From assembly GCF_042679605.1 (NCBI RefSeq), contig NZ_JBHTMU010000020.1:1-64000 (forward strand): a stretch of DNA of 64,000 nucleotides, given 5' to 3'. Position 1 is the first letter of the stretch. Every line of letters begins with the position of its first letter. Under the pieces are notes generated by a model. The model had not been told where the DNA came from and searched no databases. It was given only the letters and a program-made list of their open reading frames with translations. Origin of the DNA: Litorisediminicola beolgyonensis. GTDB taxonomy: Bacteria; Pseudomonadota; Alphaproteobacteria; Rhodobacterales; Rhodobacteraceae. Shown piece after piece: positions 25,991 to 35,414 of the stretch. The position numbers and the translations under genes are program-made.

Positions 25991-26791
25991 ATGATGACCG
26001 CACGGATCACCGACAGCCACTGCCATCTCGATTTCCCCGATTTCGACGACACGCGCGCCGAGGTAATCGCCCGCGCCGTCGAGGGCGGCGTGCACCGGAT
26101 GGTGACGATCTGCACGCGGCTCCGGTCCGAACCCGCGGTCCGCGCTATCGCCGAGGCGCATGACCCGGTCTTCTACGCCGCGGGCACCCACCCGATGAGC
26201 GCCGCCGAGGAACCGATGGCCTCGGCCGACGCGCTGGTCGCCCTCGCCGCGCATCCGAAATTCGTCGGCATCGGTGAAACCGGTCTCGACTACCACTACA
26301 CCGCCGAAAGCGCTGACCTGCAGCAGCGCTCGCTCCGCATCCATATCGAGGCGGCGCAGGAGACCGGCCTGCCGCTCATCATCCATGCCCGCGCCGCGGA
26401 CGAGGATATGGAGGCGATCCTGGCCGAGGGCTACCGCGCCAGGCCCTACACATGCGTGATGCACTGCTTCTCCTCGGGCGCGCGCCTGGCCGAGGCCGCG
26501 CTCGAGATGGGCTTCTACCTGTCGATGTCCGGCATCGCCGCTTTCCCGAAATCGCAGGAGCTGCGCGACATCTTCGCCCGCGCGCCGCTCGAGCGCATCC
26601 TGGTCGAGACCGACAGCCCCTATCTCGCCCCGCCGCCCTATCGCGGCAAGCGCAACGAGCCGGGCTACACGGTCCACACCGCCAAGGTCGGCGCCGAGGT
26701 CTTCGGCCTCTCCTATGACGCGTTCGCCGCCGCCACCGAGGCGAATTTCGAGCGGCTCTTCGCCAAGGCCGCCGCCTGGGAGGCCGCATGA
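25991..26791 (+). CDS. tatD: TatD-family metal-dependent DNase
   Basis: This 266-residue TIM-barrel hydrolase has the N-terminal metal motif DSHCHLDFPDF, the GETGLDYHY motif and the C-terminal VETDSPYLAPPPYRGKRNEP block of TatD/YcfH proteins. The family has 3'-exonuclease activity linked to DNA repair. A second ATG three bases later is equally possible. It overlaps the next gene by ATGA, a conserved pairing in alphaproteobacteria. No Shine-Dalgarno sequence is present because a hairpin occupies that position. Confidence 0.95.
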   Translation: MMTARITDSHCHLDFPDFDDTRAEVIARAVEGGVHRMVTICTRLRSEPAVRAIAEAHDPVFYAAGTHPMSAAEEPMASADALVALAAHPKFVGIGETGLDYHYTAESADLQQRSLRIHIEAAQETGLPLIIHARAADEDMEAILAEGYRARPYTCVMHCFSSGARLAEAALEMGFYLSMSGIAAFPKSQELRDIFARAPLERILVETDSPYLAPPPYRGKRNEPGYTVHTAKVGAEVFGLSYDAFAAATEANFERLFAKAAAWEAA

Positions 26792-27588
26792 CGCCCGAGC
26801 TGCGCGTCACCATCCTGGGCTGCGGCTCTTCGGGCGGCGTGCCGCGGCTCGGCGGCCATTGGGGCGCCTGCGATCCCGAAGACCCGAAGAACCAGCGCCG
26901 CCGCTGCTCGCTCCTCGTCGAACAGGAAAGCGCGGACGGGATCACCCGGGTCCTGATCGACACCTCGCCCGACCTGCGCGCGCAGCTTCTCGACGCGGGC
27001 GTCGGACGGCTCGACGCGGTGATCTACACCCATGCCCATGCCGACCACGTGCACGGCATCGACGATCTGAGGATGATCGTTTTCAACATGCGCAAGCGCC
27101 TGCCGGTCTGGGCCGACGCCCCCACCGAGGCCGCGCTCTACGAGCGCTTCGGCTACGCCTTCATCCAGCCCGAGGGCAGCTCCTACCCGCCGATCCTCGA
27201 CATGAACCGCATCGACGGGCCGGTCACCGTCGACGGCGCCGGGGGCGAGATCACCTTCACGCCCTTTCTCGTCCATCACGGCAGCATCGACGCGCTCGGC
27301 TTCCGCATCCGCGATCTCGCCTATCTTCCAGATGTGGCGCAGATCCCCGAAGAGAGCTGGGCGGCGCTCGACGGGCTCGATTGCTGGATCCTCGACGCGC
27401 TCCGCCGCGACCCGCACCCGACCCATTCGCACCTGGCGCAATCGCTCGACTGGATCGCCCGCGTCGCTCCCCGCCGCGCGGTGCTGACGAACATGCACAT
27501 CGATCTCGACTACGCCACGCTCGACGCCGAGACCCCCGACCATATCACGCCCGCCTATGACGGGATGGTCATCGTGCACGGCGCGTGA
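26788..27588 (+). CDS. MBL-fold metallohydrolase, PhnP-like
   Basis: This 266-residue protein has the metal motif THAHADHVHGIDDLR and the N-terminal GCGSSGGVPRLGGHWGACDP of PhnP-type phosphodiesterases. It probably cleaves a cyclic phosphate or nucleotide phosphodiester, but no phosphonate genes are near, so the cellular role is open. Pairing with tatD suggests a shared house-keeping function. It is coupled to tatD through an ATGA overlap. Confidence 0.92.
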   Translation: MTPELRVTILGCGSSGGVPRLGGHWGACDPEDPKNQRRRCSLLVEQESADGITRVLIDTSPDLRAQLLDAGVGRLDAVIYTHAHADHVHGIDDLRMIVFNMRKRLPVWADAPTEAALYERFGYAFIQPEGSSYPPILDMNRIDGPVTVDGAGGEITFTPFLVHHGSIDALGFRIRDLAYLPDVAQIPEESWAALDGLDCWILDALRRDPHPTHSHLAQSLDWIARVAPRRAVLTNMHIDLDYATLDAETPDHITPAYDGMVIVHGA

Positions 27589-27634
27589 CGGCCATGCGCG
27601 CCGAACGCCCCTCATCCCGTCCCACCCCGGTCGC

Positions 27635-27655
27635 TTCTTCTTTTTCCAAATACGC
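27635..27655 (+). repeat. Solo copy of the 21-bp dispersed repeat
   Basis: The sequence containing TTCTTTTTCCAAATACGC (27638-27655) is identical over 21 bases to the two terminal inverted repeats at 52851-52871 and 53075-53095. It lies 47 bases after the PhnP-like gene in a 182-bp gap. Upstream flanks (CACCCCGGT then CTTCTTC) also resemble the inward flank of the 52851 copy. Confidence 0.95.
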
Positions 27656-27770
27656 CTCCCCCGCTCTCCGCTACGCGCCCCGCCGGGACGCCGCCCGGGC
27701 CCCCGCACCGGCGCCCCCCCGGCGACGCGCAGAAGGCGCGGCGCACCCCGTCTCTCGCGGACCGGTTACC

Positions 27771-28700
27771 GTGCAGGCGCTGATCGAGGTCATCCTGCCG
27801 GTCTTCATCCTGATCGGAGCGGGCTATGTCGCGGTCTGGCGCGGGCTCTTCGCCGACAGCGCGGTCGACGGGCTGATGGTCTTCACCCAGAAATTTGCCA
27901 TCCCCTGCCTGCTTTTCCGGGCGATCTGGTCGCTCGACCTCAGCGCCGGGTTCGACCCCGCGCTCCTCGTCAGCTTCTACACCGGCTCGGTCACCGGCTT
28001 CACGCTGGGTCTTTTGGCCGGACGGTTCCTCTTCGGCAGACCTTGGGAGGATTCCGTCGCCATCGGCTTCTGCTGCCTCTTCGCCAACTCCGTCCTTCTC
28101 GGCCTGCCGATCACCGAGCGCGCCTATGGCGAGAGCGCGCTCGAGGCGAATTTCGCCATCATCGCCCTGCACTCCCCCATCTGCTACGGCATCGGCATCA
28201 CCGCGATGGAGATCGTGCGCGCCCGCGGCACCGGCGGCATCAAGCTCGTGCAGCAGGTCCTGAAGACCATGCTGATGAACGCGCTGGTGATCGGCATCCT
28301 CCTGGGCGCCGCGTTCAACATCCTGAGCCTCGGCCTGCCCGCGCCCGTCGAGGCGGCGCTCGACATGATGGTGCGCGCCGCACTCCCCGCCGCGCTCTTC
28401 GGGCTCGGAGGCGTGCTCTTCCGCTATCGCCCGGACGGGGATTTCCGCATCATCGGCTTCGTCTGCGTGGTCACGCTGGTGGTCCATCCGGCGATCACCT
28501 GGACCCTGGGCCACAGCTTCGGGCTGGCGCCGCAGCCCTTCCGCTCGGCGGTCATCACCGCCGCGATGGCGCCCGGGGTGAACGCCTATGTCTTCGCCAA
28601 CATGTATGGCTGCGCCAAGCGCGTCGCGGCCTCCTCGGTCCTGATCGCGACCGGGCTGTCGGTCTTCACCACCTGGCTCTGGCTCGCCACGCTTCCCTGA
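27771..28700 (+). CDS. AEC-family transporter (auxin efflux carrier type)
   Basis: This 309-residue membrane protein has about ten hydrophobic segments. It starts VQALIEVILPVFILIGAGYV and has the LMVFTQKFAIPCLLF segment typical of the AEC/MdcF family, which exports or imports small organic acids. The GTG at 27771 gives the normal family length; the in-frame sequence upstream reads through the dispersed repeat and is not part of the protein. The ribosome-binding site is weak. The substrate is unknown. Confidence 0.85.
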   Translation: MQALIEVILPVFILIGAGYVAVWRGLFADSAVDGLMVFTQKFAIPCLLFRAIWSLDLSAGFDPALLVSFYTGSVTGFTLGLLAGRFLFGRPWEDSVAIGFCCLFANSVLLGLPITERAYGESALEANFAIIALHSPICYGIGITAMEIVRARGTGGIKLVQQVLKTMLMNALVIGILLGAAFNILSLGLPAPVEAALDMMVRAALPAALFGLGGVLFRYRPDGDFRIIGFVCVVTLVVHPAITWTLGHSFGLAPQPFRSAVITAAMAPGVNAYVFANMYGCAKRVAASSVLIATGLSVFTTWLWLATLP

Positions 28701-28754
28701 TCCGGCCCGATCCGGGCCTGAGACCGCGCCGCACAGAAAAACGCCCATCCGCCC

Positions 28755-28779
28755 GGAACCTTATCGGGCGCCACACGTT
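28755..28779 (+). promoter_or_regulatory. Candidate ECF-sigma promoter upstream of the hemerythrin gene
   Basis: GGAAC (28755-28759) and CGTT (28776-28779) are separated by exactly 16 bases, matching the consensus reported for alphaproteobacterial general-stress (EcfG-type) promoters. It is 205 bp upstream of the hemerythrin start. A short inverted repeat (GCCCG/CGGGC) overlaps it. Whether this organism has EcfG is not known from the window. Confidence 0.35.
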
Positions 28780-28984
28780 TGGTGCTCAGCGCCGCATGCG
28801 GGGTGAGGGGCTCTTACCTCGTGCCCGAGCCCCGCATGCCGGACGCCGCGTCTCGATGGCCCATCCTTCTGCTCACCGTTCCGGGTCTCCCTCACCCGCA
28901 TCGACAGCCGCAGCTGCGATGTGCCGAAGAGGAGCGCTCGGTCGCCGAACCCGGCGTCGGGAGTGCAGTTCTACGGAGATTCCA

Positions 28985-29458
28985 ATGTCCATCTACGATG
29001 CCATCAAGGCCGACCACGACACCCACCGCGCGCTTCTCAAGAAGATCGCCGAGACGACCGGTGACAGCGAAGAGCGCCGCGCGGCTTGGTCCGAGTTCTT
29101 CAACGACGTCAAGAGCCACGCCGCCGCGGAAGAAGAGACCTTTTATTCGAAGCTGATGTCGAAGACCTGGGGCCAGGATGCCGCCCGCCACTCGGTCGAG
29201 GAGCATGCCGAGCTCGACGACCTGATGGAGGAGCTGCACGAGATGGACATGTCCTCGTCCGGCTGGCTGAACAAGTTCAACACGCTCCGCCATGAATACG
29301 AGCATCACATGGAAGAGGAAGAGAAGGACGTGTTCGGTCGCGCCCGCGAGGTCATCCCCGAGGAAGAGATCGAAGGCTATGGCGAGCGCTTCAAGGCGCG
29401 CAAATCCGAAGAGCTGGGCCTGGTCGAGAAGAAGCGCGCCGACCACCTCGAGGACTGA
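28985..29458 (+). CDS. Hemerythrin-domain protein
   Basis: This 157-residue helical protein has the spaced His/Glu ligands of a di-iron hemerythrin fold: ADHDTHRALL, KSHAAAEEETFY, VEEHAELDDL and RHEYEHHMEEEE. It may bind oxygen, nitric oxide or iron and is often stress-induced. The start follows GGAGATTCC. It is flanked by a candidate ECF promoter and a strong bidirectional terminator, so it is monocistronic. The convergent neighbour is an anion channel of the FNT family. Confidence 0.93.
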   Translation: MSIYDAIKADHDTHRALLKKIAETTGDSEERRAAWSEFFNDVKSHAAAEEETFYSKLMSKTWGQDAARHSVEEHAELDDLMEELHEMDMSSSGWLNKFNTLRHEYEHHMEEEEKDVFGRAREVIPEEEIEGYGERFKARKSEELGLVEKKRADHLED

Positions 29459-29485
29459 CGCCGCGCAAACGACGCCAAGAGATAG

Positions 29486-29522
29486 AAAAAGCGCCCCCGA
29501 GTCTCTCGGGGGCGCTTTTTTT
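29486..29522. terminator. Bidirectional intrinsic terminator between hemerythrin and FNT genes
   Basis: GCGCCCCCGAG (29491-29501) pairs perfectly with CTCGGGGGCGC (29505-29515) across a 3-nt loop, flanked by five A and seven T. Confidence 0.95.
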
Positions 29523-29544
29523 CGCGATCAGGAGCGCTGCGGCA

Positions 29545-30456
29545 TCAGGAACGCTGCGTGCGCTCGCGGGCTTTCTGCTGGGGGTCGATCTCCTGCGCGA
29601 CCTGCCCGTAGGCCAGGAGCGCGAAGAGGCCCGTGCCGCCCAGGACGTTGCCGACGAAGGTCGGCAGGATCAGCCCGAAGATGCATTTCGCCCAGGTGAT
29701 GTCGCCCGTTATGACCAAGAGGAACGCCTCTTTCGAGCCCGCGACCACGTGGGTGAACTCGCCCATCGCGATGAGATAGGTGAAGACGAAGATCAGGAAG
29801 ATCTCGAACCCTTCGGAGGACGGCATCATCCAGACGATCGCGGCGATGAAGAACCCGGCCGGGATGCCGTATTTGAACGCCTCCCACGCGTTGTAGTCCG
29901 CGTAGTGATGGGAGATCGCCAGCATGCCCTCGACAAACTCCGGAGGCACCGTGCCGCCATGCGCGGTCAGGATGGAGGTGCCGAAGGTGCCGACCATGTT
30001 GGCCGCGAAGACGATGGCCCAGAGACGCGCGGCGCAGCCGAGCATCGCCCAGGACCGATCCTTGAGGACCGGCAGGACGACCGTGATGGTGTTCTCGGTA
30101 AAAAGCTGGACCCGGCAGAGGATCACGAGGATGAAGCCGATCGTGTAGCCGATATTCTCGATCGGCACCTGGTAGGGGCTGCCTTCGAAGGACACGTGAA
30201 GGATGCCTTCCGCCAGCACCGAGGCGGAAATGCCAATGCCCGCCGCGATCCCCGACCACCAGAGCGAGCTTAGGGGGCGGCCGATCTCTTCGCGGCCCTC
30301 CAGATTGACGACCTCGTAAACCGCCCGTGGCGAGAGCGAGCGATGCTTGCGGATCTGCATCGCCTCTTCGCGGGAATAGAGTTTGCGATCCGGTTCGGAG
30401 CTTTCCTCCGCTTCCCGATAGCCATCATCTCCGGTGTCTTCCCGGGTCTCACTCAT
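29545..30456 (-). CDS. Formate/nitrite transporter (FNT) family channel
   Basis: This 303-residue protein has a charged cytoplasmic N-terminal segment of about 70 residues and then six hydrophobic segments. FTENTITVVLPVLKD and IAMGEFTHVVAGSKE are FNT-family pore motifs. It would pass formate, nitrite or a similar small anion across the inner membrane. The ATG at 30454-30456 is preferred over a GTG three codons upstream because of spacing from AAAGG. A short inverted repeat (GACCCG-GTCAGT-CGGGTC, 30477-30494) lies about 20 bp upstream of the start. Confidence 0.9.
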   Translation of the reverse strand: MSETREDTGDDGYREAEESSEPDRKLYSREEAMQIRKHRSLSPRAVYEVVNLEGREEIGRPLSSLWWSGIAAGIGISASVLAEGILHVSFEGSPYQVPIENIGYTIGFILVILCRVQLFTENTITVVLPVLKDRSWAMLGCAARLWAIVFAANMVGTFGTSILTAHGGTVPPEFVEGMLAISHHYADYNAWEAFKYGIPAGFFIAAIVWMMPSSEGFEIFLIFVFTYLIAMGEFTHVVAGSKEAFLLVITGDITWAKCIFGLILPTFVGNVLGGTGLFALLAYGQVAQEIDPQQKARERTQRS

Positions 30457-30602
30457 CTCGATCACGCCTTTGCTGCGACCCGGTCAGTCGGGTCCTCTCA
30501 TGTCGAATACATGGAGCGCGCGTGAAGTTCCGCCAGTCTTCGCATGTTACCGCGCGCTTTCATTCGGTTTCCGACGCGCGAGCTAAGGCGAAAACGGTGC
30601 GA

Positions 30603-30854
30603 TCAGCTACCTTCGAGAACGCAGGCGACCTGCGGAAGATCGGGAGAGATGTCGAAGAGCGCGGGCGTACCATTGTCTGCGACGACCGGCATGCTGGCCA
30701 CCTGCGCCAGCGTTTCGCGACATTCGGCCAGGCGATCGGCGCTGACTTCGATGCGGATGATGGTCGGTTCGACCGGTGCCAGGATGCCGACCGCCCCGTA
30801 GGCAGCGGCAGCGACTGAGCTGAGCAGACCGGCGAAAAGAAAGAGGCGACGCAT
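30603..30854 (-). CDS. Small membrane-anchored or secreted protein (83 residues), unknown function
   Basis: The protein begins MRRLFLFAGLLSSVAAAAYG, a signal peptide or single membrane anchor, followed by about 60 polar residues with two cysteines (AECRETLAQV and QVACVLEG). The start at 30854 is eight bases after AAGGAT. I recognise no family. Two cysteines in an exported small protein suggest a disulfide. Coding is supported by the signal sequence and a good ribosome-binding site. Confidence 0.65.
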   Translation of the reverse strand: MRRLFLFAGLLSSVAAAAYGAVGILAPVEPTIIRIEVSADRLAECRETLAQVASMPVVADNGTPALFDISPDLPQVACVLEGS

Positions 30855-31018
30855 GGGTGTGATCCTTGTTGGCAGTGTGGACACAACCCGGCGATTATAT
30901 CTGAGTTCCCTTAACATCTTCAAAATCCCGACATTGCGAAAACGTCAATTTCACCCCGATGGCACAAATCCCGGTCTCGCGGCGTTGGGATAGAGAACCC
31001 GAGCATTGGAGCATCACG

Positions 31019-31696
31019 ATGGCGAAAAAGGCACTTTTCATAACCGGCGCATCGAGCGGCATCGGCGCAGAGACCGCGCGTCAGGCAGTCGCCGAAGGCT
31101 GGCAGGTTGGCCTCTTCGCGCGTTCCAAGGACAAGCTCGACGCGCTCGTCTCGGAGCTGGGCGATGGCAACGCCGCCGCCCTGCCCGGCGATGTGACCGA
31201 CCTGGGTGAGGTGCAAAAGGCGATGGCGGCCTTCGCCGAGATCAATGGCGGGATCGATGCGGTGTTCGCGAACGCGGGCACCGGGCTCTCGGCGGGCGGC
31301 ACCGATGCGGGTGACCCCGAGGAATGGGAGATGCTGATCCGGATCAACGTCATGGGCGTGCTCTGGACCGTGAAGGCCGCGATGCCGCATCTCAAGGAGA
31401 GCAAGGGCCACCTGCTTCTGACCGGCTCGGCCGCCGGACGGCGCCACATCAAGGGGTCGGTCTACTCGGCCACCAAGTGGTTCGTGCACGGCTATGGCGG
31501 CAACCTGGCCGAGGAAATGCGCGAGTTCGGCGGACGCTGCACGGTGATCGCGCCCGGAATGGTCGACACGCCGTTCTTCGACGAAGGCAAGCCCGACAAG
31601 CTCCAGCCCGAGGACATCGCGCGCTCGGTGCTGTTCGCGCTTGGGGCCGACCCGCGCGCCAATGTGCAGGAAGTCTTCGTGATGCCCGTCAACTGA
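31019..31696 (+). CDS. SDR-family oxidoreductase (YdfG/serine dehydrogenase-like)
   Basis: This 225-residue short-chain dehydrogenase has TGASSGIGAETAR, an Arg-containing second strand (LFARSKDKL) that favours NADP(H), a NAG motif and the YSATK catalytic pair. It most resembles small SDRs that oxidise 3-hydroxy acids or reduce carbonyls, but the substrate is not determinable. A longer in-frame reading upstream adds 20 residues without domain support. It converges with a membrane-protein gene 12 bp downstream. Confidence 0.9.
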   Translation: MAKKALFITGASSGIGAETARQAVAEGWQVGLFARSKDKLDALVSELGDGNAAALPGDVTDLGEVQKAMAAFAEINGGIDAVFANAGTGLSAGGTDAGDPEEWEMLIRINVMGVLWTVKAAMPHLKESKGHLLLTGSAAGRRHIKGSVYSATKWFVHGYGGNLAEEMREFGGRCTVIAPGMVDTPFFDEGKPDKLQPEDIARSVLFALGADPRANVQEVFVMPVN

Positions 31697-31708
31697 CCGG
31701 CTTTGGCG

Positions 31709-32098
31709 TCACGGCCTGTCGTCGTGGCGCCCCGAGCCCAGATGCGGCAGGAACAGCGCGGCGAGACCAAGCTCGACCACCACCGTGAACCAGCCCGTCC
31801 AGCCCGCGATGCCCCGAAGGATGCCCTGAATGCCCGAGATCGCCAGCCCGACCCAAATCACCACGAGCCCGATCGCGATGGCCTGTCGCGCGTCCGATTT
31901 CGGCGCGTTCCGGGTGAGCATCAAAAGCGCCGCGAGCCCCAGGAACACAAAGGCCGCGCGGCGCGCCAGGAACCGCGCCTCGGGGGGCGCGTCCAGCGTG
32001 AAGGCCGCGAGCGGCAATCCCGGCAACAGCAGGTATGACAGGAAGAGCGCGGCGAAGACCGCGGCGTGGATCTGGCAGGTCGTGCGAAAATCAGGCAT
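31709..32098 (-). CDS. Small integral membrane protein (129 residues), unknown function
   Basis: The protein has four hydrophobic segments at about residues 12-33, 45-60, 73-90 and 100-118 and no recognisable motif. Pattern and length are like the many small four-helix membrane proteins of unknown function in Rhodobacteraceae. It is convergent with the SDR gene and divergent from the DedA gene. I cannot assign a role. Confidence 0.75.
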   Translation of the reverse strand: MPDFRTTCQIHAAVFAALFLSYLLLPGLPLAAFTLDAPPEARFLARRAAFVFLGLAALLMLTRNAPKSDARQAIAIGLVVIWVGLAISGIQGILRGIAGWTGWFTVVVELGLAALFLPHLGSGRHDDRP

Positions 32099-32166
32099 GC
32101 CAGTGAGCTAGCGGCTGTGGCTGCGGCGTCAATCGCGCGTGCACCCTATCGCCGGAGAGAAAGGCC

Positions 32167-32724
32167 ATGATCGAAGAACTGATCGTCGAATACGGGCTGA
32201 TCGCGGTCTTTCTGGGCTGCATGTTCGAGGGCGACACCGCCGCCCTGACCGGTGGCGTGCTTGCCCATCGCGGCCTTCTGCCCTTCTGGGGCACCGTCGC
32301 CGCCGCGGCGGCCGGGGGCTTCACGACCGATACGGTGACCTTCTGGCTCGGACGGTATTTCAAGGACCACCCGCGGGTCCTGCGCGCGGTCTCGCATCCT
32401 TGGGCGCAGAAGCTGACGCGGCATTTCCTCGCCCGTCCGATCCTTCTGGCGGCGATCTTCCGGTTCATTCCCGGCGCGCGGACCATCGCTCCGGTGATGC
32501 TGGCCACCGCGACACAGATCCGGGGGCGCATCTACACGCCGATCACAATGATCTCGGCGGCGCTTTGGGGATTCCTGCTGGTCGGGGCCGGGCAGGAAAT
32601 CGGCGCGCTGTTCAGCCGCTTCTTCGGCGAACTGACCCGGGTCGAGATCGTCCTGTTGATCGCGGCGGGCATCCTGATGCTCTTTGGCCTCCGCGCAATC
32701 ATCCGCTTCATCCGGAACGCCTGA
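32167..32724 (+). CDS. DedA/SNARE-associated (VTT) family membrane protein
   Basis: This 185-residue protein has the DedA features EYGLIAVFLGCMFEGDTAAL, the GRYF motif, and FRFIPGARTIAPVMLA with the conserved arginine and GxR pair. The family acts in phospholipid scrambling or undecaprenyl phosphate recycling and affects envelope homeostasis. Its length is normal for the short DedA type. It converges with a secreted-protein gene 4 bp downstream. Confidence 0.9.
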   Translation: MIEELIVEYGLIAVFLGCMFEGDTAALTGGVLAHRGLLPFWGTVAAAAAGGFTTDTVTFWLGRYFKDHPRVLRAVSHPWAQKLTRHFLARPILLAAIFRFIPGARTIAPVMLATATQIRGRIYTPITMISAALWGFLLVGAGQEIGALFSRFFGELTRVEIVLLIAAGILMLFGLRAIIRFIRNA

Positions 32725-32728
32725 GCGC

Positions 32729-33232
32729 TCAGTCGCAACCTGCGCGCCACGTGCCGTCGTCGCGGCACCAGACCTGGCCTGCGGCCTCCTTTGCCTGAAA
32801 CAGCGGGTAGAAATCATGGCTGGTCAGACTGCCCGGGTCGCAGTCGACAGAGGCGATGACCTCGTCGCCTTTTCGGACGATCACGCCGCCCATCGGTGGC
32901 GGCGCGTCGGGTGTGCGCTCGATCCCGTAATGCACGGTGTAGGAATAGTGACCGTTGGCAAAGGTGAGCTCTTCCCAGATCGTCCTCCCGATGCCCGGCC
33001 ACGGCGCCATGGCGACGTCAGTGGCCGCATCCGCCAGAAGCAGCTCCGCGGGTCCGGAGACCGCTCCGAACCGGTAATAGGCGACGGCGTCCTGCAAGCA
33101 GATGTCGAGCGCTTTCTCGCCTTTGGTCGTGGTGCAGTGGAAGAGATCGGTGCCGGGTCCGAAACAGGCAGCGGTGACAGGCCCCGCTGCGACCGTAGCG
33201 AGAGCCGCCAGAGCGCACTTCACGTGATGCAT
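32729..33232 (-). CDS. Secreted cysteine-containing protein (167 residues), unknown function
   Basis: A Sec signal peptide (MHHVKCALAALATVAAGPVTA) precedes a mature domain with six cysteines, in FGPGTDLFHCTTT, LDICLQ, VDCDPG, VWCRDDG and the C-terminal GCD regions. The start follows GGAAG at eight bases. The gene lies downstream of rpoD on the same strand but is separated by the rpoD terminator. I recognise no named family. The cysteines suggest a disulfide-stabilised periplasmic protein. Confidence 0.75.
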   Translation of the reverse strand: MHHVKCALAALATVAAGPVTAACFGPGTDLFHCTTTKGEKALDICLQDAVAYYRFGAVSGPAELLLADAATDVAMAPWPGIGRTIWEELTFANGHYSYTVHYGIERTPDAPPPMGGVIVRKGDEVIASVDCDPGSLTSHDFYPLFQAKEAAGQVWCRDDGTWRAGCD

Positions 33233-33265
33233 GAAAGTCTTCCGAAAAGCACTTGGGCAGTAACG

Positions 33266-33292
33266 AAAAAGGCGGCCCCGAGGGCCGCCTTT
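33266..33292 (-). terminator. Intrinsic terminator of rpoD
   Basis: On the minus strand AAAGGCGGCCC pairs with GGGCCGCCTTT and runs into five T. It lies just after the rpoD stop. Confidence 0.85.
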
Positions 33293-33297
33293 CGCAA

Positions 33298-35280
<1,983 letters not shown>

Positions 35281-35318
35281 CAAAAGCTCCTCTCAGGGGG
35301 CGGTCCCCGTGGGCGGGC

Positions 35319-35337
35319 GATTCGTTAGCGACGAATC
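35319..35337. promoter_or_regulatory. Inverted repeat in the dnaG-rpoD gap
   Basis: GATTCGT (35319-35325) and ACGAATC (35331-35337) are perfect inverted arms around a 5-nt centre, in the 134-bp gap upstream of rpoD. It has no T-run in either direction. It could be an operator or a processing hairpin of the dnaG-rpoD transcript. Confidence 0.4.
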
Positions 35338-35414
35338 ATGGGCGAAGTAGTGTGATTCGGCCACCCGTCCAGCTAGTAAACATGCACTTTTCCGCCTGTC
35401 ATGGACGGAAAGAC

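Noticed and set aside
28985..30456. Operon of hemerythrin with the FNT channel
   Set aside because: The genes are convergent and separated by a strong bidirectional terminator, so they are not co-transcribed.
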